A stretch of 64,000 nucleotides of DNA from Arthrobacter terricola. Lineage in GTDB: Bacteria; Actinomycetota; Actinomycetes; Actinomycetales; Micrococcaceae. Below the pieces are notes generated by a model. It ran no database searches. It was given only the letters and a program-made list of their open reading frames with translations, and was not told the DNA's origin. How positions within the stretch are numbered: the first letter of the stretch is position 1; the number at the start of each line of letters is the position of its first letter. The stretch lies in NCBI RefSeq assembly GCF_004354015.1, contig NZ_SMRU01000007.1, positions 62,001-126,000 on the forward strand, in the 5' to 3' direction. Below are positions 44,711-52,691 of this stretch, piece by piece. Made by a program: the position numbers and the translations under genes.

Positions 44711-45778
44711 TCAGTGCGCGGCGTTAGCGGGCTGTTGTTGGAAAGCCGGGACGACGTGCTCGATGAAGAGCTCGAGCGAACGCTTCTTTTCCTCATGGGT
44801 GAGGCTGTTGTCGGACCACAGGCTGAACTCGGTGACGCCGAGTGCCTCGTAGTGGCGCAGGCGTTCGATGACTTCCTCGGGCGTTCCGATCATCGCGGTC
44901 TGGTGGAGGGACTCGGGGGTGAACTCCGGACGCTCCGCGAACTTCTCGGCCGGGCTGGGCTCGAGGAAGCCGTTCTTGGGGGTGGTCTTGTTGCCGAACC
45001 AAGCATCGAACGTCCGGTAGAACTTCTGGATGCCCTCGGCGGGACGGCGCCATCCCTCAGGATCGTCGGCGGAGTGCACATGGGTGTGGCGGAGCACCAT
45101 AAGGTCCGGGCGGGGGACGGACGGGTTGTTCTCCACGGCGGTATCGAACTTGCGGGCGAGGTCTTCTACTTCCTCGTCGCCCTTCATGAGCGGCGTGACC
45201 ATCACGTTGCAGCCGTTGGCTACCGCGAACTCGTGGGACGAGATATCGCGGGCGGCAATCCACATGGGCGGCGTCGGCTTCTGGATGGGCTTGGGGACGC
45301 TCGTGGAAGTCGGGAACTGCCACACTTCTCCGTCGTGCGCGTAATCGCCTTCCCACAGCGCACGCACGGCGGGCACCATTTCGCGAAGGTGCTTGCCGCC
45401 GTCGACGGCTGACATACCGCCCATGAGGCGGTCGAATTCGAACTGGTAGGCACCGCGGGCCAGCCCGACCTCCATCCGGCCGTTGCTGATGACGTCCAAA
45501 AGGGCGGTTTCGCCGGCGACTCGAAGCGGGTTCCAGAAGGGCGCGATGATGGTTCCGGCGCCCAGGCGGATGCGGGAAGTACGTGCCGCCAAGTAGGCGA
45601 GCTGGGGCATGGGGCTGGGGGAGATGGTGTATTCCATCGAGTGGTGTTCACCGATCCACACGGTGCTGAAGCCTCCGGCCTCCGCGATGAGGGCAAGTTC
45701 CGTGAGGTTCTCGAAGCATTCGCGGTGCGAGACGGACTCGTCCCAGCGCTCCATGTGGACGAAGAGGGAAAAGCGCAT
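44711..45778 (-). CDS. LLM class flavin-dependent oxidoreductase (luciferase-like monooxygenase)
   Basis: A 355-residue TIM-barrel of the bacterial luciferase superfamily. The N-terminal MRFSLFVHMERW, the active-site strand FSTVWIGEHHSMEY with EHH at 44-46, RTSRIRLGAGTIIAPFWNPLRVAGE, and DVISNGRMEVGLARGAYQFEF are typical of reduced-flavin monooxygenases. These need FMNH2 from a separate reductase, which the fusion gene at 50200 could supply. Relatives include ring-opening oxygenases such as RutA or pyridine monooxygenase; substrate unknown. It is last in the leftward operon and overlaps the tautomerase gene by one base. Confidence 0.9.
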   Translation of the reverse strand: MRFSLFVHMERWDESVSHRECFENLTELALIAEAGGFSTVWIGEHHSMEYTISPSPMPQLAYLAARTSRIRLGAGTIIAPFWNPLRVAGETALLDVISNGRMEVGLARGAYQFEFDRLMGGMSAVDGGKHLREMVPAVRALWEGDYAHDGEVWQFPTSTSVPKPIQKPTPPMWIAARDISSHEFAVANGCNVMVTPLMKGDEEVEDLARKFDTAVENNPSVPRPDLMVLRHTHVHSADDPEGWRRPAEGIQKFYRTFDAWFGNKTTPKNGFLEPSPAEKFAERPEFTPESLHQTAMIGTPEEVIERLRHYEALGVTEFSLWSDNSLTHEEKKRSLELFIEHVVPAFQQQPANAAH

Positions 45779-45993
45779 TACTGACTCCTTCGTTCTGCGG
45801 CGGCCGCGTTGCGTTCGGCAATGGTCTGGTCGCCGCGGGACCAGTGTTCGTGTTCGATTTCGCGGATGATGACGGTGGTGTTTTCCGGTACCGCGCCGAC
45901 GGTTTCTTCGGCTGCGCGGTGAAGGGCGGAGATGAGCGAGCGGAGTTGCTCGGGACTCCGGCCCCGGGCGATGGAGACTTCGATCAGTGGCAT
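45778..45993 (-). CDS. 4-oxalocrotonate tautomerase family protein
   Basis: A 71-residue tautomerase-superfamily protein. It starts MPLIEVSIARGRSPEQLRSLI, so Pro1 becomes the catalytic base after Met removal. NTTVIIREIEHEHW holds the second conserved region. It is short of the 62-residue 4-OT norm only by a tail, and would move double bonds in a keto/enol or enamine intermediate. It sits between the aldehyde dehydrogenase and the monooxygenase. Confidence 0.9.
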   Translation of the reverse strand: MPLIEVSIARGRSPEQLRSLISALHRAAEETVGAVPENTTVIIREIEHEHWSRGDQTIAERNAAAAERRSQ

Positions 45994-45997
45994 GGTG

Positions 45998-47485
45998 TCA
46001 GCTCCTCATGACAAAGGGATCGGCGAGCGGGGATTCGTCAGTGTTGATCCAGACGCTCTTGAGGCGGGTGTACTCGCGGATGCTTTCGATTCCGTGCTCC
46101 ACGCCCACGCCGCTTGTCTTGAAACCTTCGCGCGGGGACGACGGCGACATCGCCCGGTAGGTGTTTACCCAAACGGTGCCGGCTTCCAGCCGCGAGGCCA
46201 TGCGGTGGGCCCGGGAGAGGTTGTTGGTCCAGATGCCGGCGGCCAGGCCATACGTGGTGTCGTTGGCCAGTCGGAGGACCTCTTCTTCCGTTTCGAATGG
46301 CATGATCGCCGCGACCGGACCGAAGATTTCCTCGCGCACAACGCGCATGGAGTTGTCGACGTCGGTCAGCACGGTGGGTTCGAAGAAGTAGCCGCCGAGC
46401 GGGATGTTGGGCCGGCCGCCTCCGGTGAGGACCGTGGCACCTTCCGAGACGCCGAGGTCCACGTAGCTGGCCACCTTGTCGCGCTGGTCCTGGAAGGCCA
46501 ACGGACCAAGCTCGGTCTCGTTGAGCAGCGGGTCGCCGATGACGATGCTCCGGGCCCGGTTCGCCACGCGTTCGAGCAGTTCGTCGTAGACCGACTTGTG
46601 CGCGAACACCCGGCTGCCGGCGATGCACGTCTGCCCGGCCGCAGCGAAGATGCCGGCCACGACGCCCATGGAGGCATTGGCGACATTGGCGTCCTCGAAA
46701 ACGATGTTCGGCGACTTGCCGCCAAGCTCCAACGTGGATCCGATGAAGCGCGAAGCCGTAGAGGAAGCAATCCGCGCACCGGTGGCCGTGCTTCCCGTGA
46801 AGGAGACCTTTGCCAAACGGGTGTCGGCCACCAAAGCGGCGCCGGCTTCAGCCCCAAAGCCGGTAACGACGTTGATGACGCCGGCCGGGAAGCCTGCCTC
46901 GTCCGCCAAGGCGGCCAGGCGAAGCACCGTGGCGGAGGTGTATTCCGATGGTTTGATGACGATGGTGTTGCCCGTAGCGAGGGCCGGTGCCAGCTTGCTG
47001 GTGGTCAGGGTCAGGGGCGAGTTCCACGGCGTGATGGCACCTACCACTCCGAGGGGTTCCCGGAGGGTGTAGTTGAGGATCGCGGGGTTCGACGCCGGGA
47101 TGGTGTCGCCTTGGATCTTGTCCGCGAGGCCGGCGTAGTAATAGTAGTACTCCGGCATCGTGGCCAACTGGCCGCGCATTTCCCGCAGGAGCTTGCCGTT
47201 GTCCTCGGTTTCCATTCGGGCGAGCTCTTCCGCGTGCTCGCCGATGAGGTCGCCCAGGCGGCGGAGCAGGTGCCCGCGCTTGGTTTGGCTCAGGTTCCGC
47301 CAAGCCGGATTCTCGAAAGCCGCGGCGGCGGCGGAAACGGCCCGGTCGACGTCGGCGTCGTTACCGCGCGCGGCCTGGTACAGGACGTCGAGCGTCGCCG
47401 GGTTGGTGCTTTCGAAATATTCTCCGCTGGATGGCGGAACGAACTCTCCGTTGATGAAGTGTTCGTAACGGCGGTTAGTCGACAT
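45998..47485 (-). CDS. NAD(P)-dependent aldehyde dehydrogenase
   Basis: A 495-residue ALDH. The N-terminal signature is YEHFINGEFVPPSSGEYFESTNPA. The general base Glu is near residue 252 in TLELGGKSPNIVFED, and the nucleophile Cys is near residue 286 in GQTCIAGSRVFAHKS. It resembles betaine/semialdehyde (HpcC-like) dehydrogenases. In the cluster it probably oxidises a semialdehyde released after ring opening. It overlaps the alpha/beta hydrolase gene by 11 bases and is followed by the tautomerase after 4 bp. Confidence 0.93.
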   Translation of the reverse strand: MSTNRRYEHFINGEFVPPSSGEYFESTNPATLDVLYQAARGNDADVDRAVSAAAAAFENPAWRNLSQTKRGHLLRRLGDLIGEHAEELARMETEDNGKLLREMRGQLATMPEYYYYYAGLADKIQGDTIPASNPAILNYTLREPLGVVGAITPWNSPLTLTTSKLAPALATGNTIVIKPSEYTSATVLRLAALADEAGFPAGVINVVTGFGAEAGAALVADTRLAKVSFTGSTATGARIASSTASRFIGSTLELGGKSPNIVFEDANVANASMGVVAGIFAAAGQTCIAGSRVFAHKSVYDELLERVANRARSIVIGDPLLNETELGPLAFQDQRDKVASYVDLGVSEGATVLTGGGRPNIPLGGYFFEPTVLTDVDNSMRVVREEIFGPVAAIMPFETEEEVLRLANDTTYGLAAGIWTNNLSRAHRMASRLEAGTVWVNTYRAMSPSSPREGFKTSGVGVEHGIESIREYTRLKSVWINTDESPLADPFVMRS

Positions 47486-48212
47486 TCGAGTGCTCCTTGA
47501 TGAAAGCGGTGAGGAGGGTGGCGAGTTCGTGCGGGCGTTCCACGGGCATCATGTGCCGCGCGCCGGCGACGACGGAATATCCGCAGTCCGGAATGGCGGC
47601 GGCCAGGCGGGCGCTCATTTCCGGCGTCGAACCCGGATCGAATTCGCCGGTGACGGCGAGCGAGGGGACGCCGATCTTGCCCAGTTCGGGGGCGATTTCC
47701 GCGTCGGCAGTGGCGAACACCCGGTAACACGCCAGGAAGGACCGGGGATCGTTGCGTTCCAGGACTTCGCGGGTCTGCTCGACGAGTTCGGCCGGAACGG
47801 CGGAACCTTCCGGGTACCAGCGGCGGATGGAGGCTTCCACGGTCTGGCCGAAGTCCGCTTCGGCGGAAGCGAGCCGGGCCAGGACCGACGCTTGCTCGTC
47901 CGGGGTCCGCGCGCAGACCGAGCCGACAGAGACGAGCGTTTCCACCAGCTCGGGCCGGAACCGCGCCAGGTGCTGCGAGACGAGGGCGCCGAGCGAGAAT
48001 CCCACAAGGTGTGTTCCCGGCTGGAGCCGGTCCGCAACGTCCTCGGCGAGGTCCGCCAGCGTCACTCCGTCCGGGGCGGGCGGCCGGTTCCCGTGCCCCA
48101 GGAGTTCGAGGACCTGGACCTCGAACTCCGGCTCGAGCAATTCACGCAAGGGACCCCACATCGACCCGTCGAGGCCGACGCCGTGAATCAGGGCGATGCG
48201 GACACGGCTCAC
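47475..48212 (-). CDS. alpha/beta hydrolase (RutD/3-oxoadipate enol-lactonase-like)
   Basis: A 245-residue hydrolase. HGVGLDGSMWG is the oxyanion loop, the nucleophile is Ser73 in VGFSLGALVSQH, the acid lies near GEFDPGSTPEM, and the His is in VAGARHMMPVERP. The size and motifs fit the enol-lactonase/RutD group or N-formyl amide hydrolases such as NicD. It likely cleaves an ester, enol-lactone or formamide after ring opening. It overlaps the dehydrogenase gene. Confidence 0.88.
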   Translation of the reverse strand: MSRVRIALIHGVGLDGSMWGPLRELLEPEFEVQVLELLGHGNRPPAPDGVTLADLAEDVADRLQPGTHLVGFSLGALVSQHLARFRPELVETLVSVGSVCARTPDEQASVLARLASAEADFGQTVEASIRRWYPEGSAVPAELVEQTREVLERNDPRSFLACYRVFATADAEIAPELGKIGVPSLAVTGEFDPGSTPEMSARLAAAIPDCGYSVVAGARHMMPVERPHELATLLTAFIKEHSNVD

Positions 48213-48224
48213 CGGTACACCCGC

Positions 48225-48779
48225 CTACTTGGACTCGGTGGAGAAATCGGCGAGCCGCTGCTGCGGGCGTCCCTGGGCCGCCGCGGCGAGGGCGATCACG
48301 ATTTCATCCGGGTGGGGTGCGTCGTTGATCCGGACCTCGATGCTCTGGTGGTGCGAGCGGATGGTCGCGTCGGTGATGTGCTTGAGCGGAATGTCGAACA
48401 CAACACCGGCCGGACCGCGCTTTTCGACGGCGGGCAGCAGGGTGGTCGCGTTGGCCGCGTCGCGGAAGTGGTTGCCGAACGCGAGCGTGTGGATGAGCCC
48501 TGAGCCGTGCTCGATTTCTCCGTTCAAGCCCACGATGGCCGCCTTGCCGTAGGCTTCCGCAGGCGAACCGAGAGCCTTCAGCACGCGCGGCGCCAGCAGT
48601 GCGCCGAGGTCCGATGCGTTGGCGTCGATGCCCTCCGTGAGGTCTTCCACGAAGCCTTGGCCGGCCCACGGGTTCTTGACGATCGCGGCGACGACGGCGA
48701 CCCTCGCGGCCGGGCTGACTTCCCGGCCTCCTTCGATGAGGACGTCTTCGGTGAAGGTGACGATCTTGCGGATGCTCAT
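48225..48779 (-). CDS. AA_synth family protein (DUF1185), first of a tandem pair
   Basis: A 184-residue PF06684 protein. The hallmarks are a start in IRKIVTFTEDVLIEGG, the central AYGKAAIVGLNGEIEHGSGLIHT, and the end PHPDEIVIALAAAAQGRPQQR. The family name 'amino acid synthesis' is historical; I know no proven reaction. Together with its paralog it lies between gntR and the hydrolase, and the pair probably forms one hetero-oligomer. It overlaps the second paralog by four bases. Confidence 0.88.
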   Translation of the reverse strand: MSIRKIVTFTEDVLIEGGREVSPAARVAVVAAIVKNPWAGQGFVEDLTEGIDANASDLGALLAPRVLKALGSPAEAYGKAAIVGLNGEIEHGSGLIHTLAFGNHFRDAANATTLLPAVEKRGPAGVVFDIPLKHITDATIRSHHQSIEVRINDAPHPDEIVIALAAAAQGRPQQRLADFSTESK

Positions 48780-49384
48780 GAAATCAGTTCTCCTATGGTG
48801 TCTGCTTTGACGGCGGGGTCCGTGAGGCGGTCGCCGATACGTGAATGCGGGCGGGGTCCGGTGGATGCACCGAGGACGACGACGATCTCGCCCGGCAGGG
48901 GAGCGTCACCGACCCGCGTGGAAATGGTTTGGTAGTGGGTCCGGGTTGCGGCGGCGTTCTTGTGCCAGAGCGGAACCACGAGGTTGCTGCCGGCGTCGCC
49001 CCGATCGTCAGCGAAGCAGATGATCGATTCGCCTTCGAAGAATTCGCGGACGAGGTTCCCGAAGAACGGGGTGTGGATGAGGGCTGCTCCGTGCTCGATT
49101 TCCCCTGCGGTTCCTACGATCGCGGCCTTGCCGAAGGCTTCGATCGCGTCGACGCCGCCAAGCTCGGCGGCAAGGACGTTGGTCAGTTTGCGGGCGAGGA
49201 CGGGGGCGAGTTTCATGACTTCCGGGGAGAGGTCGTCGCTCGGTTTTCCTCCCAGCCAAGGATTGGCGACGACGGCGGCAGCGGTGGCGCGTACGGCCGT
49301 CACCGCCGGTGCCTGGCCGTTTTCGCTCAGGATTTCCTCGCTGTAGAAAACGATTTTGCGGATCCCCAAGTTGTCAGGGCTCAT
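48776..49384 (-). CDS. AA_synth family protein (DUF1185), second of a tandem pair
   Basis: A 202-residue paralog of the neighbouring gene. It shares GIRKIVFYSEEILSENG, AFGKAAIVGTAGEIEHGAALIHT and LPGEIVVVLGASTGPRPHSRI. The conserved GEIEHG-x-x-L-I-H-T block is the likely active or binding site. It overlaps gntR by four bases, so it is translated directly after the regulator. Function unknown. Confidence 0.88.
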   Translation of the reverse strand: MSPDNLGIRKIVFYSEEILSENGQAPAVTAVRATAAAVVANPWLGGKPSDDLSPEVMKLAPVLARKLTNVLAAELGGVDAIEAFGKAAIVGTAGEIEHGAALIHTPFFGNLVREFFEGESIICFADDRGDAGSNLVVPLWHKNAAATRTHYQTISTRVGDAPLPGEIVVVLGASTGPRPHSRIGDRLTDPAVKADTIGELIS

Positions 49385-50079
49385 GGCTTCCTTTCGGGCT
49401 CGGTGACCAGGGCCTCGCGGGAGGACGCGTAAACGTGGTTCCTCATGGCGGACTCCGCACCGAACGGGTCTTTGTGTTCGATCATTTCCAGGACTGCGTG
49501 GTGCTCCCCGGTGGAAGCGGCAATTCGTCCCGGGTGCTCAACGGTGCGCAAGACCAGCCGCTGGTAGGCCAGCTGGTTCATGAGCCGCTCGTAGTGTTCG
49601 AAGAGCTTGTAGTTGTCTGATCCGCGGACGATCGTCCAGTGGAACTCGTGCACCAGCCGCGCGTAAGCCTCGGTGTCTCCTGCAAGCACTGCCTCGTCGG
49701 AGTCCTCCAGGTTGCGGCGAAGGATGGTCAGCTCCGGTACTTCCCCGCGGCGGGCAAGGAGAGAGGCGGCGAGGCCTTCGAGGGACTCCTTGAGCTGGAA
49801 GAGTTCGATGATCTCCCTCCGCGTGGGTTCCCGGACGAAGGTTCCTACCTTCGGCCGGATCTCCACCAGCCCTTCGTGTTGGAGCTGCTTGAGCGCTTCC
49901 CTTACGGGCGTGCGGCTGACATCGAATTCCTGGGCCAGGTACGCCTCCGGCAGGAGCGCTCCCGGGGGGAACTCGCCGCCGAGGACGAGCCGCCGGATCC
50001 TTTCCAGCAGGCCTTCTTGTCCAACCGCTTCAGGGATGACCATCAGATCGTCTTGCATGCAAGCCAGCTTAGGTTGCAT
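49381..50079 (-). CDS. GntR-family (FCD) transcriptional regulator
   Basis: A regulator of about 232 residues with the FadR/FCD design. The N-terminal winged helix is LERIRRLVLGGEFPPGALLPEAYLAQEFDVSRTPVREALKQLQHEGLVEIRPKVGTFV, and the C-terminal all-helical FCD domain carries EFHWTIVRGSDN, EHHAVLEMIEHKD and RNHVYAS for metal/ligand binding. It leads the leftward catabolic operon and should sense the pathway substrate or an intermediate. Starts at 50079, 50058 or 50043 are possible; two palindromes cover the first two. Confidence 0.93.
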   Translation of the reverse strand: MQPKLACMQDDLMVIPEAVGQEGLLERIRRLVLGGEFPPGALLPEAYLAQEFDVSRTPVREALKQLQHEGLVEIRPKVGTFVREPTRREIIELFQLKESLEGLAASLLARRGEVPELTILRRNLEDSDEAVLAGDTEAYARLVHEFHWTIVRGSDNYKLFEHYERLMNQLAYQRLVLRTVEHPGRIAASTGEHHAVLEMIEHKDPFGAESAMRNHVYASSREALVTEPERKP

Positions 50080-50205
50080 GCATGAGGACCGTCAAGGGCC
50101 TGACTGTTCGATTGGTGATTTTCCCTAAATTTCGGCACCTTCAGCGAATTTGCTGGGGAGTATTGACCTTCACGTGTGAGCTGGATTACCGTCGTTTGTA
50201 TGCAA
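50052..50205. promoter_or_regulatory. three TTGYATGCAA operator candidates in the GntR divergent region
   Basis: TTGCATGCAA (50053-50062, within a 12-bp perfect palindrome CTTGCATGCAAG), TTGCATGCAT (50074-50083) and TTGTATGCAA (50196-50205). The first two are 21 bp apart, so on one face of the helix. The outer sites overlap the possible start codons of gntR and of the reductase fusion. This symmetry fits FadR/GntR operators and would let one repressor control both arms. Confidence 0.65.
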
Positions 50206-51138
50206 CAGACTCTTGAACCACTCATCACATCTGCTTGGCTCGACGCTTGGGACAAGGGCGACCTCAGCGCCTTGGACCGGTTGATGGCGGAGGGCTACAC
50301 CCGTACAAGCAAGGCGACGGGCGCAACCGTGGACCTCGCCGGCCTCAAGTCGGAAATCGAAGCAGTGCGTGAAGCGTTCCCGGACCTGCGCACAACAGTC
50401 GACGACGTCGTCGAGGGTGAAGGAACGGTCGCCGTCTTCTGGACCTCCACCGGCACCCACACGCATGAGTACCTTGGTGTTCCGGCAACGGGACTCACCG
50501 TGCAGACCCGCGGTTCGAACATTCTGGTCCTCCAAGACGGAAAGATCCTGAAGGAAACCGTGACCTGGGACGGGAGCGAACTGTTGGCCGGCCTCGGGAT
50601 CCGTCCGCTGCGGGGGATCGCGACCCCCGAGGTTCCGGAAAGCGCCGACTCAGCGGAGCTTGAGCTGGACTTGATGAAGGCATTCAACCGCCAATTCATC
50701 ACCGGAGTCACTGTCATTACCACCAAGGACGGCGACAAGCCCAAGGGCCTTGCCGCCAACGCCTACTGCTCCGTTTCCCTTGAGCCGCCGCTGGTGTTGG
50801 TCTGCGTCCAGAAGACGTCCAGCACCTACCCTGCGCTCTTTTCCTCAAGCCACCTGGGAATCAACATCCTGGGTACGGAACAGCGCGAGACGGTTCGGGT
50901 TTTCGCATCGAAGTCCACGGACAAGTTCGCGGAAATCGATTGGCATGAGGGCCCGAAGGGAAGCCCGCTCCTCGACGGATCTCCAGCCTCCCTGGAAGCC
51001 GAGATCCAGGAACGGTTCCAAGCCAAAACGCACACGGTATTTATCTGTCGAGTCCGGCATGCCGAAATCGACGAGTCCGCGCCGATTGTCTACAAGGCCG
51101 GGCATTTCTTCGACGGCGGGAACCTCGCCGAACTTTAA
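50200..51138 (+). CDS. SnoaL-like domain fused to a flavin reductase
   Basis: A 312-residue two-domain protein. Residues about 1-125 are a SnoaL/NTF2-like fold (LITSAWLDAWDKGDLSALDRLM through RGSNILVLQDGKILKETVTWDG). Residues about 150-312 are a flavin reductase-like, FMN-binding split barrel (MKAFNRQFITGVTVITTKDGDKPKGLAANAYCSVSLEPPLVLVCV and STYPALFSSSHLGINIL). The reductase half should supply FMNH2 to the monooxygenase at 44711; the SnoaL half may hold a substrate or act on it. The ATG lies inside the third TTGYATGCAA palindrome, so leaderless or operator-overlapping initiation is possible. Confidence 0.88.
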   Translation: MQQTLEPLITSAWLDAWDKGDLSALDRLMAEGYTRTSKATGATVDLAGLKSEIEAVREAFPDLRTTVDDVVEGEGTVAVFWTSTGTHTHEYLGVPATGLTVQTRGSNILVLQDGKILKETVTWDGSELLAGLGIRPLRGIATPEVPESADSAELELDLMKAFNRQFITGVTVITTKDGDKPKGLAANAYCSVSLEPPLVLVCVQKTSSTYPALFSSSHLGINILGTEQRETVRVFASKSTDKFAEIDWHEGPKGSPLLDGSPASLEAEIQERFQAKTHTVFICRVRHAEIDESAPIVYKAGHFFDGGNLAEL

Positions 51139-51240
51139 GTGTCGATGCGGCTGATCAGCCTCGCACAGGAAACCAGCCGCACCACCACAATCTGCTCTCA
51201 AGCAGCGCACCTAGGTGCGCATTCCACCATAGGACAAATA

Positions 51241-52674
51241 ATGAGCCCAGACATCATGAGCACCGTCTCCGAAGACAGCATTGCCGAAGACCGCGGCTAC
51301 CGCGACAGCCTCACCAAGATTGAGCCGTACGGCATTGAGCACATCCCCGACGTCGAACGCCACGGCAAGCCGCGTTCGCAGTTCTTCCTCTGGTTTGCCG
51401 CCGGCATGAATTTCCCCATCGTCGTCCTCGGCTTCAGCGCAGCCTACTTCGGTTTGCCGTTCTGGGCCGCCGCGCTGGCGATCATCCTCGCGGGGGTGAC
51501 CTCCTCCGCCGGAATGGGCTACCTTTCCGCCATGGGTGTCCGCTTGGGCGTCCCCCAGCAAATGCAAGGCCGCGGTCCCCTCGGATTCATTGGCAACTTG
51601 TTCCCCGTGGCCTACGTCAATGTCTTCGCGGGGATCGGCTGGGCCGCCGTTACAGTCATCCTCGGCGGCAAGGCAATCGCCCTTCTCACGGACATACCGT
51701 TCTGGCTTTCCTCGCTCGTCCTGATGGGCATCCAGCTTGGCGTCGCCGTCATCGGGTACAACCTGATCCACTTCCTCCAGCGGATCCTTTCCTTCGTTCT
51801 CGTCGTTGGCTTCGTGTTCATCACGGTTGTCGCGGCAGCGAACGGGCACGTGGTCAACGAAGTCAACACTGCCGCGAAAGGCTTTGACGGCGTCGGGGGC
51901 TGGATCATTTTCTTCGGCTGGTTCTTCTCCTTCATCGTGGCGTGGATGCCGTTCGCGTCCGATTACTCCCGCTACCTCCCCAACACGCCAGGCAACCGGC
52001 GCGGCGCCGGCTGGGCAACGATGCTCGGCAACGCCGTCACCATGATCTGGATGGGCATCCTCGGTACCCTCCTGGGCTCCACCGCAACTGCGACGGACAG
52101 CATCGGCGCCCTCAAGGAACTCATGGGTCCCTGGGCCCCGATCGGCCTTGGTGTTGTCGCTTTGTCTTCCTTCACCCAGAACTTCCTGAACGTCTACGGC
52201 GGCGCCATCTCCATCCAAACCATGGGCGTGCCCGTCAAGCGCCACACCGGCGTCATCTTCATCTGCGTCGCTTCCTACCTCGTGGCGCTGTGGGGCCAGG
52301 GCGGCTTCAACGAAGGCTTCACCGCGTTCCTTAACCTGACGGCCTACTGCATCGCCCCCTACGTCGCGGTCCTCGTGTGCGACTACTTGTTCGGCGGCCG
52401 CCGCACCGAGCGCGGCCTGCGCGAACTCTTCGACAAGGGCCGCAAATTCGAGTGGGGATTCGTGGCCTGGGCTGCCGGCGTCGTGCTCTCTTCCCCGTTC
52501 TGGATGTCGTCCATCTACACCGGCCCGATCGCCAAGGCCTTGCCGCAGATCGGTGACCTCTCCTACTACGTCGGCGCGGTGGTCGCCGCCGGTGTATATT
52601 TCGCCACCCACCGGCTCGGGCGCTTGTCCGGACACGCGATGCTCGACCGCACCGCTGCCGGACGGACGCTTTGA
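51241..52674 (+). CDS. NCS1-family nucleobase/allantoin-type permease
   Basis: A 477-residue, 12-helix transporter of the purine-cytosine permease/NCS1 family. KIEPYGIEHIPDVERHGKPRSQFFLWFAAGMNFPI and the GWFFSFIVAWMPFASDYSRYLP helix are characteristic. The family imports cytosine, purines, allantoin, hydantoins, nicotinamide-type or thiamine-related bases. In this cluster it probably brings in the nitrogen heterocycle degraded by the other genes. It starts after GGACAAATA. Confidence 0.93.
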   Translation: MSPDIMSTVSEDSIAEDRGYRDSLTKIEPYGIEHIPDVERHGKPRSQFFLWFAAGMNFPIVVLGFSAAYFGLPFWAAALAIILAGVTSSAGMGYLSAMGVRLGVPQQMQGRGPLGFIGNLFPVAYVNVFAGIGWAAVTVILGGKAIALLTDIPFWLSSLVLMGIQLGVAVIGYNLIHFLQRILSFVLVVGFVFITVVAAANGHVVNEVNTAAKGFDGVGGWIIFFGWFFSFIVAWMPFASDYSRYLPNTPGNRRGAGWATMLGNAVTMIWMGILGTLLGSTATATDSIGALKELMGPWAPIGLGVVALSSFTQNFLNVYGGAISIQTMGVPVKRHTGVIFICVASYLVALWGQGGFNEGFTAFLNLTAYCIAPYVAVLVCDYLFGGRRTERGLRELFDKGRKFEWGFVAWAAGVVLSSPFWMSSIYTGPIAKALPQIGDLSYYVGAVVAAGVYFATHRLGRLSGHAMLDRTAAGRTL

Positions 52675-52691
52675 GGCAAGGAGACGCGGCG

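Noticed and set aside
44711..45778. Calling the LLM protein a RutA or pyridine monooxygenase outright
   Set aside because: The superfamily is broad and only general flavin-monooxygenase motifs are visible; neighbours differ from the rut operon (no RutC, different order).
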